Assembly: GCA_965243605.1 (NCBI GenBank)
Contig: CBDEVQ010000099.1
Coordinates: 1 to 64,000 of the forward strand
DNA: 64,000 nucleotides
Direction: 5' to 3'
Source: JBMYYR01 sp965243605
GTDB lineage: Bacteria; Bacteroidota; Bacteroidia; Flavobacteriales; CAJXXR01
The notes below the pieces were generated by a model. It was not told where the DNA came from. It saw nothing but the letters and a program-made list of their open reading frames with translations, and did no database searches. A program made the position numbers and the translations under genes. This document shows, in pieces, positions 47,371 to 54,850 of the stretch. Within the stretch, counting starts at the first letter, position 1; each line of letters starts with the position of its first letter.

Positions 47371-48268
47371 AGCCAAAGCTATTAAATATGGAAGTATAGA
47401 TATAGGATCTAATGCAATTCGCTTATTAATTTCTACTGCACATTATAGTGATGAAGGAGTGTTTTTTAAGAAGAACGCTCTAATTCGAGTCCCTATTCGT
47501 TTAGGGCAAGATGTATTTACAAAGGGTAAAATAGGATCTAAGAATCAGAAAAGAATGATTCAAGCGATGGTTGCTTATAGAAACTTAATGGATGCTCATG
47601 GTGTAGAAGGGTATTTAGCTTGTGCAACATCTGCAATGAGAGATGCCGAAAATAGTAAGCAGCTCTTAAAAGAGATCAAGCAAAAGGCTAATATCAGTAT
47701 TGAAATTATTAGTGGAAGTAAGGAAGCTGAAATTATTTTTCAAACACATATTGAGCAATTGCTAGATCACGACAAAGCATATTTATACATTGATGTTGGT
47801 GGAGGTAGTACAGAACTAAGTTTTTTTAATGGAAAGGTCCTTGTAGCATCTCAATCTTTTAATGTTGGTACAATTCGATTGTTAAACAACATTGTTGAAA
47901 AAAAACAATGGGAATTAATGGAGGATTGGATTAAAGAAACGATAGGTGATATTCCAAATGTAAATGCGATCGCTTCTGGAGGAAATATTAATAGAGTGTA
48001 TAAAATAATTGGTAAAAAGAAGCTCGAAGTAATATATCTAGATGAAATTTCTGATGTTAAAAATAGAATAGAAAATACACCTTTAGAAAAGCGTCAACAA
48101 AAATTTAATATGAATCCAGATCGTGCAGATGTAATTTTACCTGCACTGTCAATTTATTTAAAGGTATTTAAATGGAGTAATGTGAATGATATTTACGTGC
48201 CTAAAGTTGGATTATCTGACGGATTAATCCGAAAATTATATGCAGATAGCCTTCCGTATACATTTTAA
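47363..48268 (+). CDS. ppx: Ppx/GppA-family phosphatase (short exopolyphosphatase)
   Basis: A 301-residue ASKHA-fold enzyme. The phosphate-1 motif is GSIDIGSNAIRLLIS and the phosphate-2 motif is YIDVGGGSTELSFF; ACATSAMRDAEN and IASGGNINR are also family stretches. It matches the two-domain short form without the C-terminal HD domain of E. coli Ppx (513 residues). It hydrolyses polyphosphate or pppGpp; neither alternative can be excluded by sequence. The 8-nt overlap with ppk1 supports a polyphosphate role. Confidence 0.92.
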   Translation: MNKAKAIKYGSIDIGSNAIRLLISTAHYSDEGVFFKKNALIRVPIRLGQDVFTKGKIGSKNQKRMIQAMVAYRNLMDAHGVEGYLACATSAMRDAENSKQLLKEIKQKANISIEIISGSKEAEIIFQTHIEQLLDHDKAYLYIDVGGGSTELSFFNGKVLVASQSFNVGTIRLLNNIVEKKQWELMEDWIKETIGDIPNVNAIASGGNINRVYKIIGKKKLEVIYLDEISDVKNRIENTPLEKRQQKFNMNPDRADVILPALSIYLKVFKWSNVNDIYVPKVGLSDGLIRKLYADSLPYTF

Positions 48269-48332
48269 TAGAAAAGATTCTATTTAGTAATCAGTAGGAT
48301 AGCATTTGTTTTTATTTTTTTGCTATAAAAAC

Positions 48333-48364
48333 TTGTGTAAATAGAAGATTTAAACATATATTTG
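48333..48364 (+). promoter_or_regulatory. Promoter of the tRNA-Asp/Val array
   Basis: TTG (48333-48335), 21 nt, then TATATTTG (48357-48364), matching the Bacteroidota consensus; the first tRNA begins 23 nt further on. Confidence 0.7.
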
Positions 48365-48387
48365 CATCGCTTTAATAAACAATAGTT

Positions 48388-48461
48388 GGTCTGGTAGTTC
48401 AGCTGGTTAGAATACCTGCCTGTCACGCAGGGGGTCGCGGGTTCGAGTCCCGTCCAGACCG
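48388..48461 (+). tRNA. tRNA-Asp (GTC), copy 1 of 4
   Basis: A 74-nt body with acceptor GGTCTGG/CCAGACC, anticodon loop CTGTCAC giving GTC and T-loop GTTCGAGTC. Discriminator G, no encoded CCA. A run of eight T starts two bases after it. Confidence 0.97.
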
Positions 48462-48497
48462 CTTTTTTTTAAAGTAACATAACACGATTCAAAAATT

Positions 48498-48571
48498 GGT
48501 CTGGTAGTTCAGCTGGTTAGAATACCTGCCTGTCACGCAGGGGGTCGCGGGTTCGAGTCCCGTCCAGACCG
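48498..48571 (+). tRNA. tRNA-Asp (GTC), copy 2 of 4
   Basis: Identical 74-nt body to copy 1; a 36-nt spacer precedes it. Also followed by a T8 run. Confidence 0.97.
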
Positions 48572-48610
48572 CTTTTTTTTAGAATCGAGTATTATCCAAG
48601 ATATAAAACT

Positions 48611-48684
48611 GGTCTGGTAGTTCAGCTGGTTAGAATACCTGCCTGTCACGCAGGGGGTCGCGGGTTCGAGTCCCGTCCAGACCG
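48611..48684 (+). tRNA. tRNA-Asp (GTC), copy 3 of 4
   Basis: Identical 74-nt body; 39-nt spacer before it, T7 run after it. Confidence 0.97.
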
Positions 48685-48723
48685 CTTTTTTTATAATCTT
48701 AGATAAACCAACCTTATAGCGCT

Positions 48724-48797
48724 GGTCTGGTAGTTCAGCTGGTTAGAATACCTGCCTGTCACGCAGGGGGTCGCGGGTTCGAGTCCCGTCCAGACCG
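48724..48797 (+). tRNA. tRNA-Asp (GTC), copy 4 of 4
   Basis: Identical 74-nt body; 39-nt spacer before it. Only 5 nt separate it from tRNA-Val, and the T run seen after the other copies is missing. Confidence 0.97.
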
Positions 48798-48802
48798 CTT
48801 AA

Positions 48803-48877
48803 GGGCAATTAGCTCAGTTGGTTCAGAGCACCTCGTTTACACCGAGGGGGTCAGGGGTTCGAATCCCTTATTGCCCA
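48803..48877 (+). tRNA. tRNA-Val (TAC)
   Basis: A 75-nt body with acceptor GGGCAAT/ATTGCCC, D-arm AGCTCAGTTGGTTCAGAGC, anticodon loop TTTACAC giving TAC and T-loop GTTCGAATC. Discriminator A, CCA not encoded. A terminator follows directly. Confidence 0.97.
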
Positions 48878-48880
48878 CAA

Positions 48881-48914
48881 AAAAGACTTCACAGAGATGT
48901 GAGGTCTTTTTTTT
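48881..48914 (+). terminator. Terminator of the tRNA array
   Basis: Stem AAAAGACTTCACA (48881-48893) with TGTGAGGTCTTTT, one U-G wobble, loop GAGA, T8 to 48914. Confidence 0.9.
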
Positions 48915-49229
48915 GTTTAGATAATCTATTAAGTTTATGAAGATAATTTCCTAGAGTAATAATAGCATTTCCAAAAATACGATATCAAAATTACAAGCCT
49001 AAAATAGATAAAACAATGATTTCTTATTTTAGGGCTAATATTTGGCCTAAGATTAAATATGATGCAAATATGAAAAGGAATTGGTGCAGCTTAATAGATA
49101 AAAGAAATACATTAGAATAATAAAATATATTTGCCCAAGTGTAGGTCTGTAGAGAGTATGTTGCTAATACAATATTGCAAGAAAAATGGCAATGGTAAAA
49201 GATATCGTGTTATAAATCAGAAATAATAA
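48915..49229 (+). other. Intergenic stretch without a recognisable gene
   Basis: About 315 bp of AT-rich sequence with no credible reading frame. A 9-bp inverted repeat CCTAAAATA (48998-49006) / TATTTTAGG (49025-49033) and a -7-like TATATTTG at 49126-49133 are the only structure I see. The latter could drive the lipoprotein gene at 49230 with a leader of about 90 nt. Confidence 0.5.
49126..49133 (+). promoter_or_regulatory. -7-like element before the interrupted lipoprotein gene
   Basis: TATATTTG matches TAnnTTTG; no convincing -33 TTTG at the expected distance. About 97 nt upstream of the ATG at 49230. Confidence 0.35.
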
Positions 49230-50006
49230 ATGAAGTTAATAAGTGTGTATGTAATATTAATTTTAATCGGATGCTCTCCTGTTAAAAATTGGAGGGGTGT
49301 AGAATATCAAAAATTAAAAAATTATTCAGAAGAGAAGTTAGACGATGATTTTTGTTAGAAAATAGTATATAAAGGATTAGATGGAACGCTTTTAAATAGT
49401 GATTATCAAATAAAGTATTCTAACAGAGAACGTATATTGTTATCATTGAAAGATGGAGTTTCCCATGGGAAATTTTATCACTTTTATAAAGGGGAAATAT
49501 TTTCAGATTCTGATTATAAGAATGGGGTTAGAAATGGAATAAAAATTTCTTATTATGATGATAACAGAGTAGATACATCATATTATCTTAATGGAGCGAA
49601 GCATGGAGAGCATGTGATGTATGATAATCAAAGATTGTTAATAAAATGGATTTATAAGAATGGCTTAAAAGTAAAAGATTATGAAATATATTATCAAGAG
49701 GAGAGGATTGAATTAGATTCTACTTCGTATCATTATGAATTTAATTACACGAAAAGTGATTTTAATCGAGAGTATAAATTAATTCCATATTCAAAGCAAT
49801 ATGAATTTTTAGGTAAAGTAACTGTTGAGACATCAGAATATTTAGATTTCCATCCAATGCAGTTTATAAATATCATGAGTTTTGATAAAGGGTGTAAGGA
49901 TAATGGATTATTGTTAGTGTCTACAGAAACTCAAAGTTATTTAATAATTTATGGTCTATATGGGTGTATTTTTCATAAAGTATATAAAAAAGGAGTGTTA
50001 GAGTGA
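49230..50006 (+). pseudogene. MORN/YwqK-like repeat lipoprotein interrupted by an in-frame TAG
   Basis: From ATG at 49230 the frame encodes a lipoprotein signal (MKLISVYVILILIGCSPVKN, lipidated Cys15). It runs to a TAG at 49356-49358 (codon 43), then stays open for 215 more codons to TGA at 50004-50006. The downstream part has MORN/YwqK-type repeats (LKDGVSHGKFYHFYKGE, YKNGVRNGIKISYYDD, YLNGAKHGEHVMYD), then a C-terminal beta-rich domain. A TTG at 49437 could start a 189-residue protein, but it would lack the export signal. TAG ends several intact genes in this window (topA, the RND pump), so it is read as stop. A single nonsense change, or a sequencing error, is the simplest explanation. Confidence 0.75.
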
Positions 50007-50046
50007 GAATTTTAATCAACTTATTTCAGGACGGGACACATAAATT

Positions 50047-50077
50047 AAAAAGCCTACTGAATTTCAGTAGGCTTTTT
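50047..50077. terminator. Bidirectional terminator before bioB 3' end
   Basis: Fourteen-bp stem AAAAAGCCTACTGA (50047-50060) and TCAGTAGGCTTTTT (50064-50077), loop ATT. It lies between convergent units and gives a U-tract on both strands. Confidence 0.9.
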
Positions 50078-50100
50078 AATTTAGTTGAAATATTGAAGGC

Positions 50101-51189
50101 TTATTTTTCAGCTCTCGCTTTTTCTGTAGCTTCAATGTTTTTTTCAATTTTATGTCCAGGTCTAGACCATTTTAAATCATCACGATCAGACACAGGAACT
50201 TCTTCTTTAACAATGTTCGGTTTGTCACCTTTTTTATAAGGTTTACGAGGTTTAAGACCTAAGATATCAAAAAGCTTCATGTCTTCTGTGATATCAGGAT
50301 TTGGAGTTGTTAATAGTTTATCTCCAGCAAAAATAGATCCAGCACCAGCTAAGAAACACATAGCTTGCCCTTCTTTACTCATTTCTGTTCTACCAGCAGA
50401 TAACCTTACAAGCGTCTCAGGTAAGACAATTCGAGTTGTTGCAACCATTCTTACCATATCCCATACAGAAGTCGTTTCTTGCTCTTCTAAAGGAGTTCCT
50501 TCAACAGGTACCAACGCATTAATAGGTGTAGATTCTGGATGAGGAATCATTGTAGATAGCGAAAGTAACATTCCCGCTCTATCTTCATCTGTTTCTCCCA
50601 TACCAATAATACCACCAGAACAAACCGTTACATTGGTTTTACGAACATTGTCTATTGTTTTTAAACGATCATCGTAAGCTCTTGTAGAAATCACCTCTTT
50701 ATAGTAATCTTCAGAGGAATCTAAATTATGATTATATGCATACAATCCTGCATTAGCTAATCGTTTGGCTTGGTTTTCGGTTAACATACCTAATGTACAA
50801 CATACTTCTACATCAAGTTTATTTAGCGTTTCAACCATATCTACTACCTGATCAAAATCTTTACCTTCTTTTACGTTTCTCCAAGCTGCACCCATACAGA
50901 TTCTAGAAGAACCAGCTTCTTTAGCTCTTAGAGCTTGTGCTTTTACTTGATTAACGCTCATTAAGTCATTTCCTTCGATACCAGTAGAGTATCTTGCTGC
51001 TTGTGGACAATATCCACAATCTTCAGGGCATCCACCAGTTTTAATAGAAATTAATGTACTTACCTGTACTTCGGTAGGATCATTATTTTCTCTATGAATT
51101 GTTGCTGCCTGATATATTAAATCGATTAATGGACGGTTATATACTTCTAGAATTTCTTCTTTTGTCCAGTTATGTCTTACTTCACTCAT
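50101..51189 (-). CDS. bioB: Biotin synthase
   Basis: A 362-residue radical SAM enzyme inserting sulfur into dethiobiotin. The iron-sulfur Cys motif is GGCPEDCGYCPQAARYSTG (Cys54, Cys58, Cys61). Other family stretches are RICMGAAWRNV, YNHNLDSSEDYY and the Arg-containing VRLSAGRTEM near the second cluster. The last 40 residues are a lysine-rich extension. It is the last gene of the thioesterase-bioD-ketoacyl synthase-bioB unit, 59 nt after the ketoacyl synthase gene. Confidence 0.97.
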   Translation of the reverse strand: MSEVRHNWTKEEILEVYNRPLIDLIYQAATIHRENNDPTEVQVSTLISIKTGGCPEDCGYCPQAARYSTGIEGNDLMSVNQVKAQALRAKEAGSSRICMGAAWRNVKEGKDFDQVVDMVETLNKLDVEVCCTLGMLTENQAKRLANAGLYAYNHNLDSSEDYYKEVISTRAYDDRLKTIDNVRKTNVTVCSGGIIGMGETDEDRAGMLLSLSTMIPHPESTPINALVPVEGTPLEEQETTSVWDMVRMVATTRIVLPETLVRLSAGRTEMSKEGQAMCFLAGAGSIFAGDKLLTTPNPDITEDMKLFDILGLKPRKPYKKGDKPNIVKEEVPVSDRDDLKWSRPGHKIEKNIEATEKARAEK

Positions 51190-51248
51190 CTACGAATAGG
51201 TTTTGTGGTGTTGATATCTTGAAAATATGTGCTAAACTACGTTATTTT

Positions 51249-52391
51249 TTAGACTATTTTTCGTAATAATATAGAAACTGTATTCCCTCCGAATCCAGAT
51301 GCATTAATTAAAACTCGTTTTGGAGGTTTTGGAATGTGAATACATGAGGTTTTATAAGGGAATTGAGGTTGAATATTGTGTTTAAACATTCTTAATGCAA
51401 AATCAATATTTAAGGCTCCAGATGCCCCTAGGCTATGCCCATAAAGGTATTTAGTAGAAAACATATTCACTTTACCTTTTCCAAAGATAGTATTAATAGC
51501 AAACACTTCGGATTGATCTCCTTTTAGCGTACCTGGTGCATGCATTAAGACATAATCAATATCGCTTAAAGAGGTGCTTTTACATGCCTCTTGCATACTG
51601 TTTTGATAAGCGATTCCATCTTTGGAAATATCAGCGGGGTGTTTTAACGTTTCAGACGCAAAACCAATACCTTCAATTTCAGCAATGGCATTGGAAGGAT
51701 CAGTATCTAAATAAAATAATCCAGCACCTTCACCTAATATCATTTTGTTAGACGTATTGTCTGAAAATAAAGGGGTAGAGGGATATGGATTAGCCGTTTT
51801 ACTGTAGATGCCCATCGTGTTAAACATCTCGAGGCTAAATGGACTAATGCAAGATTCTGTTCCTCCACAAATAAATGATTCTGATAATCCTGATTTTAAC
51901 CATGCATATGCATTACATATAGAATGTAAAGCAGAACTGCATGTAATTGAATGGCTGAAGTTAATTTTATTTGTATTTAAGAACCCACCTAAATAGCTGG
52001 AAACATTTCCTAAAGTTGTATTAGGAGATGTGTAAACAGATAAATTATCTTTTTCTAGATATTGCTTATGTTGTTCCTCCCAATAATGACTGGCTCCTCT
52101 TGAAGAGCTCACATTAATACCCGTGTTTTGCTTAATGAAATTGGATTGCTTTAATTGTTCACCCATCCATAGAACAAGTTGAATAGAGCGATCTAGTTTT
52201 TCGTATTGTGGATGATTTTCTATGAATTTCTTAAGTGCAAACTCTGAGTCTTCTGGTAAGCATGCTACGTACTTACCAAATTTTTCAAGAATAGTTGAGG
52301 TATGGTTTCTTATTGATGAAACAATACTTTGATCTTGATGTCCTAAGCTAGAAACAGAAGAATAGGCTTTAATGAATATTTTTTTAGACAT
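51249..52391 (-). CDS. Beta-ketoacyl synthase in the biotin operon
   Basis: A 380-residue KAS I/II-type condensing enzyme with a complete Cys-His-His triad: Cys151 (HSITCSSALHS), His284 (VLMHAPGTLKGD) and His319 (KYLYGHSLGASG). The ending INASGFGGNTVSILL is typical. It is divergent from housekeeping FabF and about 30 residues shorter. Lying between bioD and bioB on the same strand, 5 nt after bioD, it probably makes or extends the pimeloyl precursor on ACP or CoA. That role is inferred from position; a general fatty acid role is possible. Confidence 0.88.
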   Translation of the reverse strand: MSKKIFIKAYSSVSSLGHQDQSIVSSIRNHTSTILEKFGKYVACLPEDSEFALKKFIENHPQYEKLDRSIQLVLWMGEQLKQSNFIKQNTGINVSSSRGASHYWEEQHKQYLEKDNLSVYTSPNTTLGNVSSYLGGFLNTNKINFSHSITCSSALHSICNAYAWLKSGLSESFICGGTESCISPFSLEMFNTMGIYSKTANPYPSTPLFSDNTSNKMILGEGAGLFYLDTDPSNAIAEIEGIGFASETLKHPADISKDGIAYQNSMQEACKSTSLSDIDYVLMHAPGTLKGDQSEVFAINTIFGKGKVNMFSTKYLYGHSLGASGALNIDFALRMFKHNIQPQFPYKTSCIHIPKPPKRVLINASGFGGNTVSILLRKIV

Positions 52392-52396
52392 ATACG

Positions 52397-53020
52397 TTAA
52401 AACTTCTTTTTAAAATAATCAGCATATTTCTTAACCGTAGACGGAGTAATATGATCCTCATTAAGAACTCGACCTAAATAATTAATGTTGTATTTATCTA
52501 AGATTACCGATTCTGTTTCATGATTAATTTCACCATTGAAGATAAGACCATAAACTGGTAAATTATGCTGTTTTAGTACTTCTAAGGTTAGCATAGTGTG
52601 ATTAATACTACCTAAGTAATTTTTACTAACCAAAATAATTTCAACTTCAGGGTGAAGTTTAAGCCAGTCTAAAAATGTATTGTTAGAATTATATGGAACC
52701 ATCAATCCTCCAGCACCTTCGATAATTAAATTTGGGTTATCTGTATGAGGTATAGTTAATTGGTTGATATTTATTTCTAAATGTTCAAGTTTAGCTGCAG
52801 CATGTGGTGACATTGGAGCTTTTAGAAGGACAGATTCAGAATGTATCGTTGATTTTGAATTGGAAATCATAGAGGTAATAAACTCTATATCTCTTTCTTC
52901 AATACCTGCTTGAATCATTTTGTGATAATCTGCTTCTAACGCTTCTGTTAGAATAGCCGATATTAGGGTTTTACCTATTCCCGTGTCTATTCCTGTAACG
53001 AAAAAAATACGTTTATCCAT
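52397..53020 (-). CDS. bioD: Dethiobiotin synthetase
   Basis: About 207 residues from the ATG at 53018-53020 (MDKRIFFVTGIDTGIGKT). A start 51 nt upstream adds only non-homologous residues and is rejected. The P-loop is GIDTGIGKT. Other features are the substrate Lys in YHKMIQAG, LKAPMSPHAAAK and the IEGAGGLMVPYN motif. It closes the ureido ring of dethiobiotin with ATP and CO2. Second gene of the operon. bioA and bioF are not in the window. Confidence 0.93.
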   Translation of the reverse strand: MDKRIFFVTGIDTGIGKTLISAILTEALEADYHKMIQAGIEERDIEFITSMISNSKSTIHSESVLLKAPMSPHAAAKLEHLEININQLTIPHTDNPNLIIEGAGGLMVPYNSNNTFLDWLKLHPEVEIILVSKNYLGSINHTMLTLEVLKQHNLPVYGLIFNGEINHETESVILDKYNINYLGRVLNEDHITPSTVKKYADYFKKKF

Positions 53021-53093
53021 ATTTGGTAGAATCTGTAATTGAGTATGTGTATAAAAACAAAAGGGCAGCATAGCTGACCTTTTAAGTTAAATA

Positions 53094-53603
53094 TTATAGA
53101 AACAACGATTTAATTTCTGTTGCATCTTTAGCTTCCATGCGGCCACTTAATACTAAGGCAAGTTGCCTTCTTCTAAGGGCGCTATCATAGCGAGATTTAT
53201 CTTCTTCAGTTTCAGGTTCTAATTTAGGAACCTCAATAGGCTTCCCTTGTTGATCCACAGCTACAAACGTGTAAATGGCTTGATTACATTTAACAAATTC
53301 ACCAGTCATGGTTTCTTCCATAAATACATCTACAAATACTTCCATAGAAGAGGAAAAAGAACGAGAGACTCTTGCTTCTAAAGTTACTACAGATCCCATT
53401 GGGATAGGTTTATTGAAAGAAACATGGTTTACAGTTGCTGTTACCACAATACGTTTACAGAATCTACGTGCAGATATTGCAGCTGCAATATCCATCCAAT
53501 GTAATAATCGTCCACCCATTAAATTGTTTAATGGATTCGTATCATTTGGTAATACGAGTTCAGTTAAAGTGGTTTTAGATACACTTGCTTTTACAGTTTT
53601 CAT
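53094..53603 (-). CDS. Acyl-CoA thioesterase (hot-dog fold, YciA/BACH-like)
   Basis: A 169-residue hot-dog thioesterase. The LPNDTNPLNNLMGGRLLHWMD motif (about residues 18-38, split) carries the conserved Asn and Asp. NHVSFNKPIPMGSVV (about 70-84) and the acidic C-terminal extension are family features. It hydrolyses acyl-CoA thioesters. It is the first gene behind the consensus promoter, 73 nt before bioD. That makes a link to acyl supply for biotin plausible, though not proven; a stand-alone housekeeping role is the alternative. Confidence 0.9.
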   Translation of the reverse strand: MKTVKASVSKTTLTELVLPNDTNPLNNLMGGRLLHWMDIAAAISARRFCKRIVVTATVNHVSFNKPIPMGSVVTLEARVSRSFSSSMEVFVDVFMEETMTGEFVKCNQAIYTFVAVDQQGKPIEVPKLEPETEEDKSRYDSALRRRQLALVLSGRMEAKDATEIKSLFL

Positions 53604-53631
53604 AATAATGCCTATTGTAAAAATTATTAAG

Positions 53632-53662
53632 CAAAGGTATCATTACCATTTTGTTTTACAAA
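53632..53662 (-). promoter_or_regulatory. Consensus promoter of the thioesterase-bioD-KS-bioB operon
   Basis: Minus strand: TTTG (53662-53659), exactly 19 nt, then TACCTTTG (53639-53632). This is a full match to the Bacteroidota sigma-70-type consensus TTTG-N19-TAnnTTTG. It lies 29 nt upstream of the thioesterase start. Confidence 0.8.
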
Positions 53663-53722
53663 TGGAATTCTCGAAATAATTTAACAAGTAGAAGGAGATA
53701 AGTTAATATAAAAGTATTGCTG

Positions 53723-54634
53723 TTATTTTAACTTATAAAGCCATGCTTTCGGAATAAAAGATCGAATTTGAGATAAGTCTTTTTGTGCATCACTTTTAGA
53801 TTTATAGACTAAGGTACTTACCTTAAACATACCTTTATACGGAACGATAAGCACTTCATTTGTAATGTTGAGGTTTGTTTGAGATAAGTTTAGTGCATTT
53901 TCTTTACTTCCAAACACACCCAGAACAATTTGATAGCCTTTTTGAATCTCATTTACATTGTAAACAAGGTTTTCTTCCAGCTCATCGTAAAGCCCATCAA
54001 AATTAACATCCACTAAATTAGAAAGGTCTAGAGAAGGAAATTCTATAATTTCTGTTGAAATTTCGGAAAGTCCAGCCGTCGTTGGAATAGCTTCAGGATC
54101 TAATTGCTGACGATTAATTCCAAAATAAATAGATAAACCTAATAATGGAATTAAACTAGCTGCTGCCCAATAATAGGCTTTCGATTTTTTACTTGGTGTT
54201 TCTGTTGTAATATTCGTTTTTCTAATAATTGGTTGACGAATAAAACTAGTAAGACCATTGTATTCTGGATAAATTCTGAAATTTTGATTATATAAAAATG
54301 AAATTTTTTCAGAATTTGATAAAGAAAAAGAACCGATTGGATTTAGTTGAACCAGTTCGTGATTAAAAACACGAATTTTAAGATCACTGATGTATTGATC
54401 AACAATGTTTTGCGATTCAGATAAAGGAATATTGAGTTGAATGGCAACATATTTATATAGCATACCATCATCAAGCTTCGAGTTTTGTGTAAAACTTAAG
54501 CTTTCTTCCTTAGAAAAAGAATGATTTTTATGAGAAGAAAATTCGATAGATTTTGTAAAACATCCCAATTTAGGAAGTATAACATTCTCGTACCTAAGAA
54601 TTAACTCTACAATATGTTGATCTATATGTTTCAT
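53723..54634 (-). CDS. HU-CCDC81 and SPOR domain protein
   Basis: A 303-residue protein. The N-terminal two HU-like CCDC81 modules (residues about 1-125, HIVELILRYENVILPKLGCF and LVQLNPIGSFSLSNSEKISF) are cytoplasmic. One TM helix lies at about 154-173 (YYWAAASLIPLLGLSIYFGI). A C-terminal SPOR domain (about 232-303, YQIVLGVFGSKENALNLSQT and MFKVSTLVYKSKSDAQKDL) is periplasmic. SPOR domains bind denuded septal peptidoglycan. This combination is typical of Bacteroidota and suggests a link between nucleoid or DNA-like binding and the division septum. Its exact function is unknown. Confidence 0.85.
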   Translation of the reverse strand: MKHIDQHIVELILRYENVILPKLGCFTKSIEFSSHKNHSFSKEESLSFTQNSKLDDGMLYKYVAIQLNIPLSESQNIVDQYISDLKIRVFNHELVQLNPIGSFSLSNSEKISFLYNQNFRIYPEYNGLTSFIRQPIIRKTNITTETPSKKSKAYYWAAASLIPLLGLSIYFGINRQQLDPEAIPTTAGLSEISTEIIEFPSLDLSNLVDVNFDGLYDELEENLVYNVNEIQKGYQIVLGVFGSKENALNLSQTNLNITNEVLIVPYKGMFKVSTLVYKSKSDAQKDLSQIRSFIPKAWLYKLK

Positions 54635-54728
54635 CTTGAATTACAATCTAAATGCTAAGATAAGATAAAATCTTTTAATGGATAAAAAAAATAACTTCAT
54701 CTTTTATTTGTGCATAAATACCCTTAAA

Positions 54729-54749
54729 ATTAGGGTTATTAAACCTAAT
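54729..54749. repeat. Imperfect palindrome upstream of the topA promoter
   Basis: ATTAGG (54729-54734) and CCTAAT (54744-54749) around a 9-nt centre that can extend the pairing by two A-T pairs. It sits one base before the TTTG -33 element, a plausible regulator site. Confidence 0.35.
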
Positions 54750-54750
54750 G

Positions 54751-54783
54751 TTTGCTTTTTTGGAAAAAGTTATTCTATTTTTG
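54751..54783 (+). promoter_or_regulatory. Promoter of topA
   Basis: TTTG (54751-54754), 21 nt, TATTTTTG (54776-54783). The topA start is 67 nt downstream of the -7. Confidence 0.55.
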
Positions 54784-54850
54784 TACAAAATTTCTGAATC
54801 TTATATATAATATGTAAGAGGATAAATAGAATTTAAATAAATCAAATTTC

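Noticed and set aside
48388..48797. Four regularly spaced repeats that look like a CRISPR-type array
   Set aside because: The repeats are 74 nt and fold as tRNA-Asp with anticodon GTC; the spacers are AT-rich leftovers and there are no cas genes.
50003..50239. A 78-residue plus-strand frame overlapping the bioB 3' end
   Set aside because: It crosses a strong terminator and lies antisense to a well-conserved gene; no homology character.
53308..53679. A 123-residue plus-strand frame over the thioesterase gene and its promoter
   Set aside because: It is antisense to a conserved gene and to the full consensus promoter at 53632-53662.
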